64,000 nucleotides of DNA from positions 56,770,501 through 56,834,500 of the forward strand of contig JAZBRS010000026.1 of NCBI GenBank assembly GCA_037176725.1, read 5' to 3'. Below, piece by piece: positions 11,581 to 21,960 of the stretch (positions are counted from its first letter, which is position 1; every line of letters begins with the position of its first letter). The translations under genes and the position numbers were made by a program. Source of the stretch: Posidonia oceanica (lineage: Eukaryota; Streptophyta; Magnoliopsida; Alismatales; Posidoniaceae). The notes beneath the pieces are model-generated. The model was not told the DNA's origin, ran no database searches, and was given only the letters and a program-made list of their open reading frames with translations.

Positions 11581-12054
11581 AGGTGATGCAAGTGCGGAAA
11601 CAAGACATCGTAAAAACCATGCAATGCAGATGTGAAAACATGCAAAGGGGGAAAATAAAACAAGCAAAGAGAGGCTAGCGGTGTAAGTGTGAAAACAAAC
11701 ACCTCTTAGGGACCACGTAATGCAGGTGTGAAGGCCTGCAAAGGGGAAAGAAAGCAAGTAGAGGGATCACCACTATTCTATGACCGTTTCCCACTAAACC
11801 GTCCCACGATGTGTCTCGCACGCTGCCCAAAGCTCGCAGTGCAAACGGATTGTGGAAAAGGGGGAAGAAGGCCGCGATCAGTAGTGAATCTAAAGAAAAC
11901 TCAACCCAAAGACACTAAAAGTACGCGAAAAGAGGAAGTAGAATAGATAGACAAGAGAGGAAATCCTAATCTACATGCGTGGAAAATGCGAGGCGAAAAC
12001 AATGCATGCAATGCAAGTGATATGCAACAAAGTGCTATGCAGTGGTTCAGAAGG

Positions 12055-12061
12055 ACTTACC
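12055..12061 (-). promoter_or_regulatory. Splice-donor-like site in LTR-N1
   Basis: The minus strand reads CCAAG then GTAAGTCC, a near-perfect 5' splice site at the position conserved in all five LTRs, about 1.3 kb before the LTR end. Confidence 0.45.
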
Positions 12062-12269
12062 TTGGAGATCTGAGGCCTGATCTGAGGTAACCTTGGTCAG
12101 CATGGAAGTCTGATCCACCAGGATGATTCGAGTAGCTCGGTCGCGGAGATCAGGCGGTCCGATCGGAAGATACACAGGCCTCAAAGTAGAAGATCCAAGA
12201 ACCAAGGGAGGAGAAGGGATCTAAGTGTAAGTAGGACCTAGGGGTGTGCAGAACAAGGCCTCCCACTTG

Positions 12270-13400
12270 CATGGGAGCTAAGGGTGCTCAGAAGTGTGCC
12301 AAAATGCTAAGTGCAAAGATGTATGGGTGCAATGTATGTAAAAAAATGCAAAGATGGGGGTCTAAGTGCAAATAGGAAGAAGTGCAGGGGCTTACATGCA
12401 AATTGACCCTAAGTGTGTGCAAAACAGTGCAAATGTATGCAAGGATGCTAATGCAGGGGTGCATGAGCTAAATGCAATGTTAATTAGGATGAATGCATGC
12501 AAAAATGCAAGAAAAAGGACCTAAATGCAATGTTTTTGAAAACTTGAGGGTGTGGATGCAAATAAAACAAGTTTCTAGGTTTTTTAATAATGCAATAAGG
12601 TTTTAAAAGGAATTAAATGAAATCTGAATGGACTAAGGACCTAAATGCAAATGCAAAGGAATGCGAGGTCTGAAATGCAATGCAATATGGAAAAATGCAA
12701 TTAAAATGAATGCTGTGCATGCATATAGAGGACTTAAATGCAATTTAGAAACATGCAGAGGCTAAAATGCAATTTAATATGGTAAAGTATGCAACTAAAT
12801 GATTTTTCTAACATGCAAAGGACTGGAAATCAATAATAAAATAAAATAGGATAAAAGTGCAATACAATATGGTAAAATACGAAATTAAATGAATTTAACA
12901 ACTGAGCAGAGGACTGATTTGCAAATAAAATAAACAGCAAGACTTAAAAGCAATGTAATAAGGTAAAAGCAGGCATTTAAATGACATTTATCAACTGGAG
13001 GACTTAGATGCAAAATAAATAAATTACTGGGCTAAAAACTAAGAGACAGAAAAATATTTTGAACTATAGTAGGATCAACATGCAATAAAAATAAATAATA
13101 GGGCTAAAACTAAAGAAAAACAAAAAGTAGTGAACTGTAGAGGACCAAGTTGCAATAAAAATAAATAGCTGGGCTAAAAATAAATGACATTAGAAGTTTT
13201 TAAACTACAGTAGGACTAACATGCAAATAAAAGAAACTACATATTTTTCATGCAATGTTATATAGTTTTTATTCAGAATTAAATCAAACATAAACTGCAG
13301 CTGGACCTAAGTGCAAATAAGCAAAACTAAAAGTGACAAATGCAATGTGATGGTAAAATATGTAAGATAAGAAAAAATAGAAACAAAACCGAAACGTACG
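12270..13400 (-). repeat. Degenerate periodic repeats of LTR-N1
   Basis: AATGCAAT / GGACTAAA-type words recur at 40-60 bp. This is the counterpart of 5930-6930 and shows no coding signal. Confidence 0.55.
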
Positions 13401-13429
13401 ACATTAAAATATTGTACTTACTGTAGCTG

Positions 13430-14440
13430 TGGCATGCAAGCGCAGGTCGCTGGCGAAGTTGCTGCGCGGCGGAGAGGGAGCGGAGCTGCTCGGCGGCGCG
13501 CGGGCTGGCCTACGGGGGGTCCAGCGGAGGTGCAGCTCAAGTAGGCGGGGCTCGGTGGGCGGCGTGGTGCAACGGACGTGCTGCTGCTCCGACGGACGGC
13601 GCTGAGGAAGAAGGCCAACTCCGGCGAGCTGCTGGTGGCGCTACGGAGCTCGAAATGCGGAAAAAAAAATATAGGGACGGAGAGGGGAACGAGGCAGATC
13701 CAGTGGAGGGCTTGATTATCCTTTTTGCATGTCGGGTGGCCGGAGAAATTCAGGGAAGTTTCTCTCTCTCTCTGTGGCTTCTCTTCTTCTCTTCTCTGCT
13801 CTTCTTCCTCTCTCTTTCTTTGGCTTCTGGATTGGTTTGTTGTGGTGGTGAGGGAGTTCTGAGGATGGTGTGGAAGTGGACTGTGAGTAGAAGAGGAGGT
13901 TGAGGTCTGGTTCTGTGAGTTGGGTTTATGGTTTTCTCCTCTTCTCCTCTCTTCTGTTGTTTTTCTTTTTTTCTTCTCCTGCTGGCTTCTGGGTTGTAGG
14001 TTCTTCTCCGTACGCACCAAGAGAGTGGGGGTTGAGGGTTGGCTGTATGAGCATGTGGTCCTTCTCTAGTGTTCCTCCTCCTTCCACCTTCTTCTCCTTT
14101 TTTTTTTGGTCTGCTCGTTTGGTCTTTTTTTTCTGTGTTGTGAATGGCTGGCCGTGTGGTCAAGGGCAGTGGTCAAGGCATGGGAGTGGGCTTGGCAGGG
14201 GCATGGTGGTGGAGTCAAGGGGGTGATGGTGAGGATCTTGGGTGTCAGCTAGGTTTTGAAAAAAAGGAGGAGGATCACGGGAGAGGAGGAGTCTGTCTGG
14301 TTGTGGGAGGAGAGGAAGAGAAGAAGAAGAAGAGGTGAGGAAGTTGGGCTGTGGACTGAGAAGGTGGGAAAAAGAAAAAAGGAACGAAAGAAGAGAAGGA
14401 GAGGGAGTAGGCCGTGGGCCTTGGTGGAGAAAAATAAAAT
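13430..14440 (-). other. GC-rich type II core of LTR-N1
   Basis: This block shows local similarity to LTR3 near 59900-60400 (for example around CTCGCCGGAGTTG) and little to type I cores. Overlapping ORFs of 137-200 codons are of low complexity and I do not accept them as genes. Confidence 0.5.
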
Positions 14441-14499
14441 TTAAAAAAAAAAGAATTGAAAGGAGGGGAGGATGGAGAAAAAGAAGAATAAGGAGAAGA

Positions 14500-15200
14500 A
14501 AAAGAAAATGAATTTGAGTTTTGATTTTTAAGTTGGATTTGTTTTAGAATTTTGAGTAATTATTGTTAGGTTTTTCTTTTAAGTATTCTTTTAAGTTTGT
14601 TAGTGGTTTTTTAAATTTTTGTTTTTGATTGTTTTAATTGTTTAAAATTTCCTCTTGATTTAAGTTTGTTTTTTGATTTTAGGTTTTTCAATTTTAAGTT
14701 TTTTAATTTGATTTTAATTGTTGATTGTTTTTGAGTTTGTTAATTTGATTTTAAGTTTGTCTTCTTTTTTAATTGTTAATTGTTTAAGTTTTTCTTTTAA
14801 TTGTTTTCTCAAAGTTTTTTAATTGTTTTGATTATTTAAGTTTGTTCCTTTTGATTTTAAGTTTATTAATTGTATTAATTTTCTTTTGATAGTTTTAAGG
14901 TTTTTGATTGGATTTTTAAATTGTTTTTTAAGGGTTTTGAGTGGTTTTTCTTATGTTTGCTTCTTTAATTGTTTTTAATGGGTTTCGATTTGTTTTATTG
15001 TCTTTAAGTTTTGAAATTTGTTTTTAAATTGTTTTAAGTCTTGAAATTTGTTTTCTAATTGTTTTAAATTGTTTTTAAGTCTTTTAGTTTGTTTCGATTT
15101 ATTTTTAATTAGTTTTAACTGTTTTTGGGTTGTTTCGATTTGCTTTTAATTAGATTTTCTTTTGAATTATTTTTAGGTGTTAGGTTTATTTTTCTGGTTG
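14500..15200 (-). repeat. AT-rich low-complexity segment of LTR-N1
   Basis: TTTTAAGTTTGTTAATTG-like monotone sequence forming part of U3. No gene is seen. Confidence 0.55.
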
Positions 15201-15492
15201 GATTTTTCTCTTTAGTTGTTTTAAGAAGTGTTAAATGGGGCAGATGATGAGTTTAAGGTAGGAGGGGGAGGAAGAAAGGGGGAGAATAGTGAGGAAAGGG
15301 AAAAAGATAATCAGGAGAGAGAGAAAGAATAATTAGGAGAGAGAAAAGGATAATTAGGAGAGATAGGGAGGATAATGACCTGAATTTGGAGCGATTTTGT
15401 GCAGGTGTATGACCTAGGATTCTAGGGTTTGACCTAGGATTTAATCTAGGGTTTTCTATGATTTTAAATGGGATTTCCTTGGGTTTTTGGAA

Positions 15493-15512
15493 GGTTTAGG
15501 GTTTAGGGTTTT
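15493..15512 (-). promoter_or_regulatory. Telobox-like motif in U3 of LTR-N1
   Basis: The plus strand reads GGTTTAGGGTTTAGGGTTTT, two and a half plant telomere units (AAACCCTAA on the sense strand of N1). Single AAACCCTAA-like motifs also occur in LTR2 near 40411 and LTR3 near 58917. Confidence 0.5.
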
Positions 15513-15613
15513 GAAAGAGTTTTGGTTTAGGGTTTTGAGATGGGTCTTGGCTTAGGGTTTGGAGCGGGTTTCAAGATTGTTTTACCTAGGTTTTCTAGCA
15601 TTTTTGGGTGGTT

Positions 15614-15940
15614 TTCTAGGTTGAAGAAAGGATGGGTTTTCCTAGGGTTTTGGTGTAGTATTCTAGGTTGAAGAACGGTTGGTTTTCCTAGAGTTTTTGT
15701 GTAGTTTTCTAGGTTGAAGAAAGGATGAGTTTTCCTAGGGTTTTGGTGTAGTTTTCTAGGTTGAAGAAAGGTTGGTTTTTCTAGAGTTTTTGTGTAGTTT
15801 TCTAGGTTGAAGAAAGGTTGGTTTTCCTAGAGTTTTTGTGTAGTTTTCTAGGTTGAAGAAATGTTGATTTTCCTTGAGTTTTTGTGTAGTTTTCTAGGTT
15901 GAAGAAATGTTGGTTTTGATGTGGTTTTGGTGTAGAAAAT
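15614..15940 (-). repeat. 46-bp minisatellite private to LTR-N1 (7 units)
   Basis: The word TTCTAGGTTGAAGAA starts at 15614, 15661, 15707, 15754, 15800, 15846 and 15892, giving periods of 46-47 bp. The other LTRs in the window show at most a single equivalent. Confidence 0.9.
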
Positions 15941-16091
15941 GGGTGTAGTTCTAGGTTTGTTTTTGGGATTTGATTTGGAGTTTGGTTTTGGAAAAAAGGG
16001 TGTGATTTTAGGTTTAGTTTAGGTGTTTGGTTCAGAAGCCACCAGAGAGAGAGATTCCACCAATTCAGCCTGTCAAAATGGAGTGTCTACA

Positions 16092-16789
16092 CTTCCCTAT
16101 TGCTTAATTTAAAAGCTACAGTAGAGCCAAGCAATAACATTTAAGCACAATTAGAGCCAAAAACTTGTAATTTTTCCCCTTTGGTTAATAAAATGCAAGT
16201 AAAAGACTATAAAGCATTTCGCATGTTGATTCATTCTACAAAGCATGCATCCTCTCTTCTGAGTCCACCCACAGTCTGCAAAGGACGGTCCCGGCCTCTC
16301 GTTCCACTGCTTTGGTGTGGCCCAAGTCAGTCGGTCTGTCCCCCCTTGTCCAAGGGTCGTGTCGGTGCTAGTAGAAGGTACCACCCATGCTTTTGGCGGG
16401 GTCGAGGCCACCAACGCACCACCCCGTTACTACTTGAGCTCTGGCCAGGATCTAGATGGGGACCCACTTTTTTCTGATCTGGAGTCTGTCCAAACCCATT
16501 ACCCATGAGTACGTCCTTATAGGTCATCTACTCAGGACATGCATGGTGAGAGAGCGCATATTAGGGCATTCATATGCACGTATGCCCTTCATGCCACCCC
16601 TAATAATGCTTTATTGCATTCAATCTCTGACATCTTTATTGTTTTTACTGGTAGGTGCGAGATCCACTGCCCGAACCTTGAGCATCCCTCCTCTGTCTCT
16701 GAGCTGCTCGTCGCTTCCGGCAGTAGCTCTCCTTTAGGCCTTGCATCTTCGTTTCCTCGTCGTAGCCTTCCCTCACTCAGACTCAGTCA
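16092..16789 (+). other. N2 leader remnant
   Basis: The first bases CTTCC align to plus-strand GGAAG at 4041-4045 of N1. The N1 insertion point in N2 is therefore about 100 bp from the place where the solo LTR entered N1. ORFs here are shadows of conserved leader sequence. Confidence 0.65.
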
Positions 16790-19227
16790 GTGATGGCCCA
16801 ATCTGTCGGTGAGCTCTGCTTTTCTGTTGACTCGGAGGGGTTTACCACTTGGGTCCCTCTGGATTTCACTTCCACTCGCTCTGTGCCCTCTGTGACACCA
16901 GGATTCCACCCTCAGGTGTCTCGGGCACCCCAGTTTGCTGCGGGGCATTGGCAAACATGTGCCCCTCTGGATTCGGTCGTCGAGTCTGTCTCGATGACCG
17001 CCCCTTGCGTTCTGGGGGCGCCTCTGACCCCTCCGTCCCAGGGTTATGTCGTTCCCGACATCCCTTCTGCTACGGCGACCTTTACCCTAGGTTCCCGACC
17101 TCTTGAGTTTGCCCCCCGGTCGGTCCTGCAATTCAGCATTCCCACTGACAGGTCCCCTGAAGTGCGGTATCGGCACCTGATGGAGCTTGCCTAGACATTG
17201 CAGGGTATGGCTCTATCAATTAGCCCCTCTTGCATTCCTACTGCCCTTGAGGTTCCTCTGCGCCCAGACCATCGCCCCAGCTACTCACTGCTCTGGTGAT
17301 GGGGGCGCAGCATCTGCCTCCTACTTCTGCACAACACTATGCACTGCATGTAACTCCGCCACCTGGTGATCAGTCCTTTGGGCTAGTTGGAGCAAAGTAC
17401 CCCACAGGCTCGCTGCCCGGCACCGCGCCTGCGCAGCAACTGTTGCTCCAGCACTCTACACCTCTCACTATACAGCATATTATCTATCCATCCCCCTTGC
17501 ATCAGGTTCAGAACCCAGCATACTTTCCTACCTACACAGCACCACCACACGGATACGCTGGCCATCACGTCGCGTCACTAGGCAATGCGATGGTGGATCC
17601 GGAGGAGCACCTCGATGTGACCTAGATAGCGTATGTGGTCTCTGCCCCTGCTGCCTCACCTCTTGTGGTGGCCAATCCAGACCCCATCAATGACAGGATG
17701 GACATTCTGGAGAAAGCACTACGTCTAATGCAGGGCAAGGACCACCAGTCTTACCTGTTTCGTGACCACTGTCTCTTTCCCGAGGCCGCACTCCCTTCGA
17801 AGTTCCACATCCCGTGTTTGATAAATACAATGGTAGAGACTGTCCCATTTCGCATCTGAAGGCGTACTGTAGGGACCTTGCTCAGCTTCAGGCTGATGAA
17901 AGGCTCCTTATCTGCCTATTTCAGAAGAGTTTGACCGGTCCCGCGCTCAAGTGGTTCACTTCCCTTGACATGGCTGCGGTTTAGATTTGGACTGATCTTT
18001 CTCAGGCCTTTCTTGAGCAGTATGCTTTCAACCTTGACTTGATCCCCAAGAGGGAGGATCTCGTCGCCATCCGGTAGAGGCCCCAAGAGCCATTCGGGGA
18101 GTATGTCGGTCGCTGGCGCTCCATAGCCGCCCAGGTCAAAGATAGACTCTTCGAGGAGGATTCTATCGAGATGATAGTTAAAGGGGCGCTGCCAGTGACT
18201 GGGACTCTACTTTGCATTCAGCACATCACTAGCTTTGCATCGCTGATTAGGGCTGGCGCCTGTGTGGAAAGCTCGCTGCAAAGTGGGCATTTCCCCGCAC
18301 TTTCTGCATTGGCTAGGCAGGCCAACACCTCCAGCAATCGCCGCAACAGCAACAACAACAACAACTCCACTCCCGACTGCTCCGAGCAGTGCACCGAAGC
18401 ATGCGTCAATCCTCTCAAAGAGCCTACCTATGCAAAGAGTTAGCTAGACCCTTTTCTGCTAGAGCACGCACCTAATTTTGCACCCACTTCACACACTGCC
18501 ACCGTCGAGCCCGTGCATCACATCGCACCCGCTCGGCAAAGACTCCATCCAAGGCAAAGAGGACCTCGTCGGGCTGAGTGTGATTACATGTCTCTGCCCG
18601 AACCACTGAGTGTCATCTTCCCTCAAGTTGAATCACTCCTGAGACTCCCGACTGTCCGTCCGTCACCAAACCCCCCTCCGTGGTGGCATGATACGGATCA
18701 GTTCTGCAGTTTCCATCGGGCCATCGGGCACTCGACGGACAACTACCTCACTCTCCAGGATGCTGTTCAGCGCCTGATCGATCGCAGGATCATCAGCGTT
18801 GACGAGCAGGAGCTAGCACTTGCAGATACACCTACACTTGCACTCGCACACCCTAATGTAGCCGACCCTTCCTCTTCCGAGCCTGCAAGCTTCGCAGTTG
18901 CCGGAACCTCAGGGGTCTACACCAGACTTTTCTGAGTCCAACTCTGCCCCGTTGGATCCTTCTGATCCCATCGGTGCAATCCCCTTTTCCTGTCTTTCCT
19001 ATCTCGTCCGAGGGATGCTCGGAGATGCAACAGCAACGTCGATAGCAAGCCTAGTTGCAGCATCGTCCAAGTTAGTTCCTCCTCCAACTTTTGTAGCCCC
19101 AGTGCTCCCTGTACTGCCGTTAGGAGCTCCAGTAGCCCCAGTACTCCCCGCACTACCAACAGTGGACCTCGCCGACAACATCAGCAACGTAGGAATGAAC
19201 CCAGCGCCTCCCTCTCGAGGTTGCTGA
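16790..19227 (+). pseudogene. gag: Decayed gag of element N2
   Basis: It starts MMAQSVGELCF, matching the MAQ region of the A gag, and ends SRGC with TGA at 19225-19227. Readable blocks are 16790-17194 (N-terminal PLDSVVESV and HLMELA), 17296-17625 (QHYALHVTPPPGDQSFG), 17635-17859 (INDRMDILEKALRL and FRDHCLFPEA, the start of the capsid-like domain), 18171-18443 (end of that domain) and 18513-18935 (FCSFHRAIGHSTDN, where the last zinc-ligand Cys of A is replaced by Tyr). Breaks include CAG to TAG at 17192, a deletion before 17296 and several more stops. About 60% similar to the A gag by eye. Confidence 0.85.
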
Positions 19228-19236
19228 CAGGTAAGT
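19224..19236 (+). promoter_or_regulatory. Splice-donor-like site at the end of N2 gag
   Basis: CTGACAG then GTAAGTCC, followed by T-rich sequence. Identical to the N1 site. It may be a remnant of an intron that in pol-bearing relatives links gag-pro to downstream coding sequence. Confidence 0.45.
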
Positions 19237-20900
19237 CCTTCTTACCACTTTTTTGATTCCTGCATTGTCTTTTCTTTTCGTTTTGTTTTGTTTTTTGTGG
19301 TTTTTCGCCTTGTCTGAAAATTATAAAAAGCATAAAATCAACAAAACCCATTAAAAGAATATGCATCCCTTTCTGTTTCTTGCATTCATTTCCTCAATCG
19401 GGTTGATATCCCTAACTATTCGGCGATAGGTCTGTCAACCTATCACTCTGCATGTTCTTTTGCACATATTTGCCACTCTCTACACATATCATCTTCTGCA
19501 CATACGTACCATTTTCTTGCATCCTGTAAAAGACAAAAGCACCAAAAAAATCAAGAAAATCAAAAAACACAAAAATATTTTCTCGCCTTACTGTTGGTTT
19601 TCCCTTTTTATGTTTTCTTAAGCACCAAAAACCATAAAAATACAAAACCAATGCAAAAATCCAAAAACATGTTTGTCCTCTTCCCTTCTAAAATATATAA
19701 AACCCATAAACATTTGTATAATCAGAAACCTGGCTATGGACAAACAAGCAGCACCTAGAGGATGTCAAGCAGTGACAATCTCAAGCAGGTCTCACCCGAG
19801 CGGCGCCATCTCTTGCATATGGCCACAAAGTGAGACTGAGAGCAGAATAGAGCATCTCGCTGAGTTTTAGAACACCAAAAGCGAGATCCACCTTATCAAG
19901 AGAGTCCACCAGACATGGAGAGGACCAAAGCAGAGCAGAGCATAGCTAGAGGCTGCTTGTACACATTGCAGAGGCTGAAGGTGTACGCCGATCAGCTGAA
20001 CTCTTAATGCCTCACCAGGGACCACTATCCCAAGAGGGCGATGACATGCATATCCAAAAGAATAGAGATCATGTGAGCAAAAGAATATGATAACATGATA
20101 TGCATGTGGAGCATAAAAGAAAAAATGAAGACAGAAGTTGAAGAAAGAAGGCGCTCATGAGAGGAGTGACTCGGACGAGCGTCGAAGCCCCCTCAGCTTT
20201 CAACGCCAAGCGCCACACTAGCAACTGCACGGGACACATCATCAGGAAGACCTGACCCCATCTTCCGAGCACAGCAGCATGCTCCAGTCCCCGCTGTAGA
20301 CAACAACCACCCCCTGGTAGGCTAGATGCAACCTCAGTCACTCAAGAGGGGAAAAGAAATATCATTCTGTGAGCATCAAAAGCGGTAGTCGGTCCCCGAG
20401 GATTTGAGACGGAGGCTGTGAAGCTACATCCAACGCTTCTGCTACCTGCATGCAGCCGAAGGCTATACTCTACGAACTCAAGGCCTCATCTCGAGCCAAG
20501 AGTGAGAAAGAGAGCCACCGACCACAACTCGGCATGGCGTTGCGCAAGGATCGAGTCTCCTGAGTCAGAAAGTGCAGAAGCACCCTCTTAGAGTAGCTAC
20601 TTTGAGTCCAAAGCCACCAAAACATGCATGCTGTAATATATTTTTATCTTGTTCCCTTCTCCCTGTTTTCGAAAATCGGAGCCAAGGATGCGCACTTTTG
20701 CCTGCCTTGCTCAGAGGCTCCGCGCTTTTCAAAATTTTGCCACCCACCGCGTTAGGTAGGTCTGTGGTGACCAGCATGTCCCTCATTTGTCACCTTGTGA
20801 CGCCACGAAGCATGCCCATGCTAAGACCATTGCACACCCACCACGGGGGTTTCCTATCTTCTCTTTGCATTCCTCATTCCTTGCATTCGGGTTGGCACCC
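19237..20900 (+). other. N2 post-gag region, first part
   Basis: 1.7 kb without a convincing gene. The left part matches N1 1-886 in reverse complement and contains one GATAGG hairpin at 19425-19444. From about 20040 the sequence has no counterpart elsewhere in the window. Two overlapping small ORFs near 20565-20904 lie on opposite strands and look like chance. Confidence 0.5.
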
Positions 20901-20913
20901 CTAACTGCTCGAC

Positions 20914-20933
20914 GATAGGTCCGTCAACCTATC
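20914..20933 (+). repeat. GATAGG...CCTATC stem-loop, N2
   Basis: GATAGG, 8-nt loop TCCGTCAA, CCTATC. Related copies lie at 19425-19444, 21086-21105 and 21892-21911, the last two ending in TTATC so that one pair becomes G-U. Confidence 0.6.
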
Positions 20934-20940
20934 ATCTATT

Positions 20941-21640
20941 CATCCATTCATCCATCCTTTGCATTTCAGTGGCAGGGGCGCTTCGGTTGTCCCTTGGTAT
21001 CATCCTGATACCAAGGGCATCTTTTTTGCTGCCCTGTGGTATCGTCCCCCTCATCTCATCAGGCTAGCAGCCCTAACTGCTCGGCGATAGGTCCGTCAAC
21101 TTATCACCTTGCATTCATTATTCCATCGCATCCCCCACAGGCATTGCACCTCGCATGGTGAGCCTCTGCATCCATTCCACTACATTCGGGCTGGTACCCC
21201 TAACTACACGGCTGACGAACTCGTTAGTTTTGTCTCCACCTTGCATTTTGATGCCATGGGTGCTTCGGCTGTCCCCTGGTATCGTTCACCGATACCAGGG
21301 GCATCTTTTTTGCTGCCCCATGGTATCCCATTTCCATCTGCATCGAGCTGACATCCCCAACTGTTACAGGAGTGTCTACGGACCTCTACCACACATTCGG
21401 GTATGGTATTCCCATTGCATCCGTGGTCACAAGTCGTCCCACTTGTCACCACTCCTCTTGCCTAATAGACTCGCTAGTCTGTCAACGCCTTCGATGCCAA
21501 GGTCGCTTCGGCTGCCTCCTGGTATCATTCCTGATACCAGGGGCATCTCTTTTGCTGCGTTTTGGTATCGTCTCACCCTCATTTGGGCTGACATCCCCAA
21601 CTATCGTGGGAGTGTCTTTGGACCTCTGCCTCACCTTCTG
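20941..21640 (+). repeat. Three hairpin-bearing repeats of about 250 bp in N2
   Basis: Each unit contains GGTATC(A/G), a 3-5-nt loop, then the inverse complement, then GGCATCT and a T-rich run with TTTTGCTGC. The stems are 20991-21017, 21273-21301 and 21516-21543. They differ in sequence but keep pairing. ORFs across this region are by-products of the repeat. Confidence 0.75.
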
Positions 21641-21671
21641 GTTCGGTATCCCCGCCCCCTTTCCTCCCTCG

Positions 21672-21912
21672 TCGGGCTGATAGCCCTAACTATCTGGTGA
21701 TGAGTCCGTCAACTCCTCATCGGGCTGATAGCCCTAACTATCCAGTGATGAGTCCGTTAACTCCTCATCGGGCTAATAGCCCTAACTATCTAGTGATGAG
21801 TCCGTTAACTCCTCATCAGGCTGATAGCCCTAACTATCCGATGATGACTTCGTCAACTCCTCAGAGGGCCGATACTCCCTAACTATCCAGCGATAGGTCC
21901 ATTAACTTATCA
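21672..21912 (+). repeat. 48-bp tandem repeat, five units, N2
   Basis: Units start at 21672, 21720, 21768, 21816 and 21864, with a core of GGGCTGATAGCCCTAACTAT followed by TGATGAGTCCGT. Each contains a short GGGCT/AGCCC hairpin and a possible GATGAG/CTCATC stem running into the next unit. The last unit ends in the GATAGG form. Confidence 0.85.
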
Positions 21913-21960
21913 CCCCTTTCGTCATAGTGTAATAGCATTCTGTTGCATGGTGTTTGCATT

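Larger units (their letters stand above)
1..16091 (-). mobile_element. Element N1: partial gag-only Tat-type LTR retrotransposon (minus strand)
   Basis: Read on the minus strand, the order is 5' LTR (16091 to 10754), PBS and leader, then a decayed gag, then a post-gag region leaving the left window edge. The element is interrupted by a complete solo LTR at 4145-10072. No PR, RT or INT sequence is seen inside the window after gag, and the related copy N2 also lacks pol, so I infer a gag-only non-autonomous family. The right border at 16091 abuts internal sequence of N2 in the opposite orientation, which suggests N1 inserted into N2. The other N1 end is outside the window, so its target duplication cannot be tested here. 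Confidence 0.75.
10754..16091 (-). mobile_element. 5' LTR of N1 (LTR-N1), 5338 bp, type II
   Basis: On the minus strand it begins TGTAGACACTCCATTTTGAC at 16091 and ends CTACA at 10754. Its U3 start and GC-rich core (13430-14440) resemble LTR3, not LTR1, LTR2 or the solo LTR, so I call it type II. It carries a short minisatellite (11460-11580), degenerate repeats (12270-13400), an AT-rich block (14500-15200), GA-rich motifs (15305-15370) and a private 46-bp minisatellite (15614-15940). Confidence 0.85.

Noticed and set aside
20041..20904. Host gene remnant in the N2 3' region
   Set aside because: No long ORF, no recognisable protein words and no clear exon structure; assigned to the element by position only.
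21672..21912. Hammerhead ribozyme, because of repeated TGATGAGTCCGT and, at window position 7, CTGATGAG
   Set aside because: The matching GGAC and GAAAC core parts are absent downstream in every unit, and stem II cannot form.
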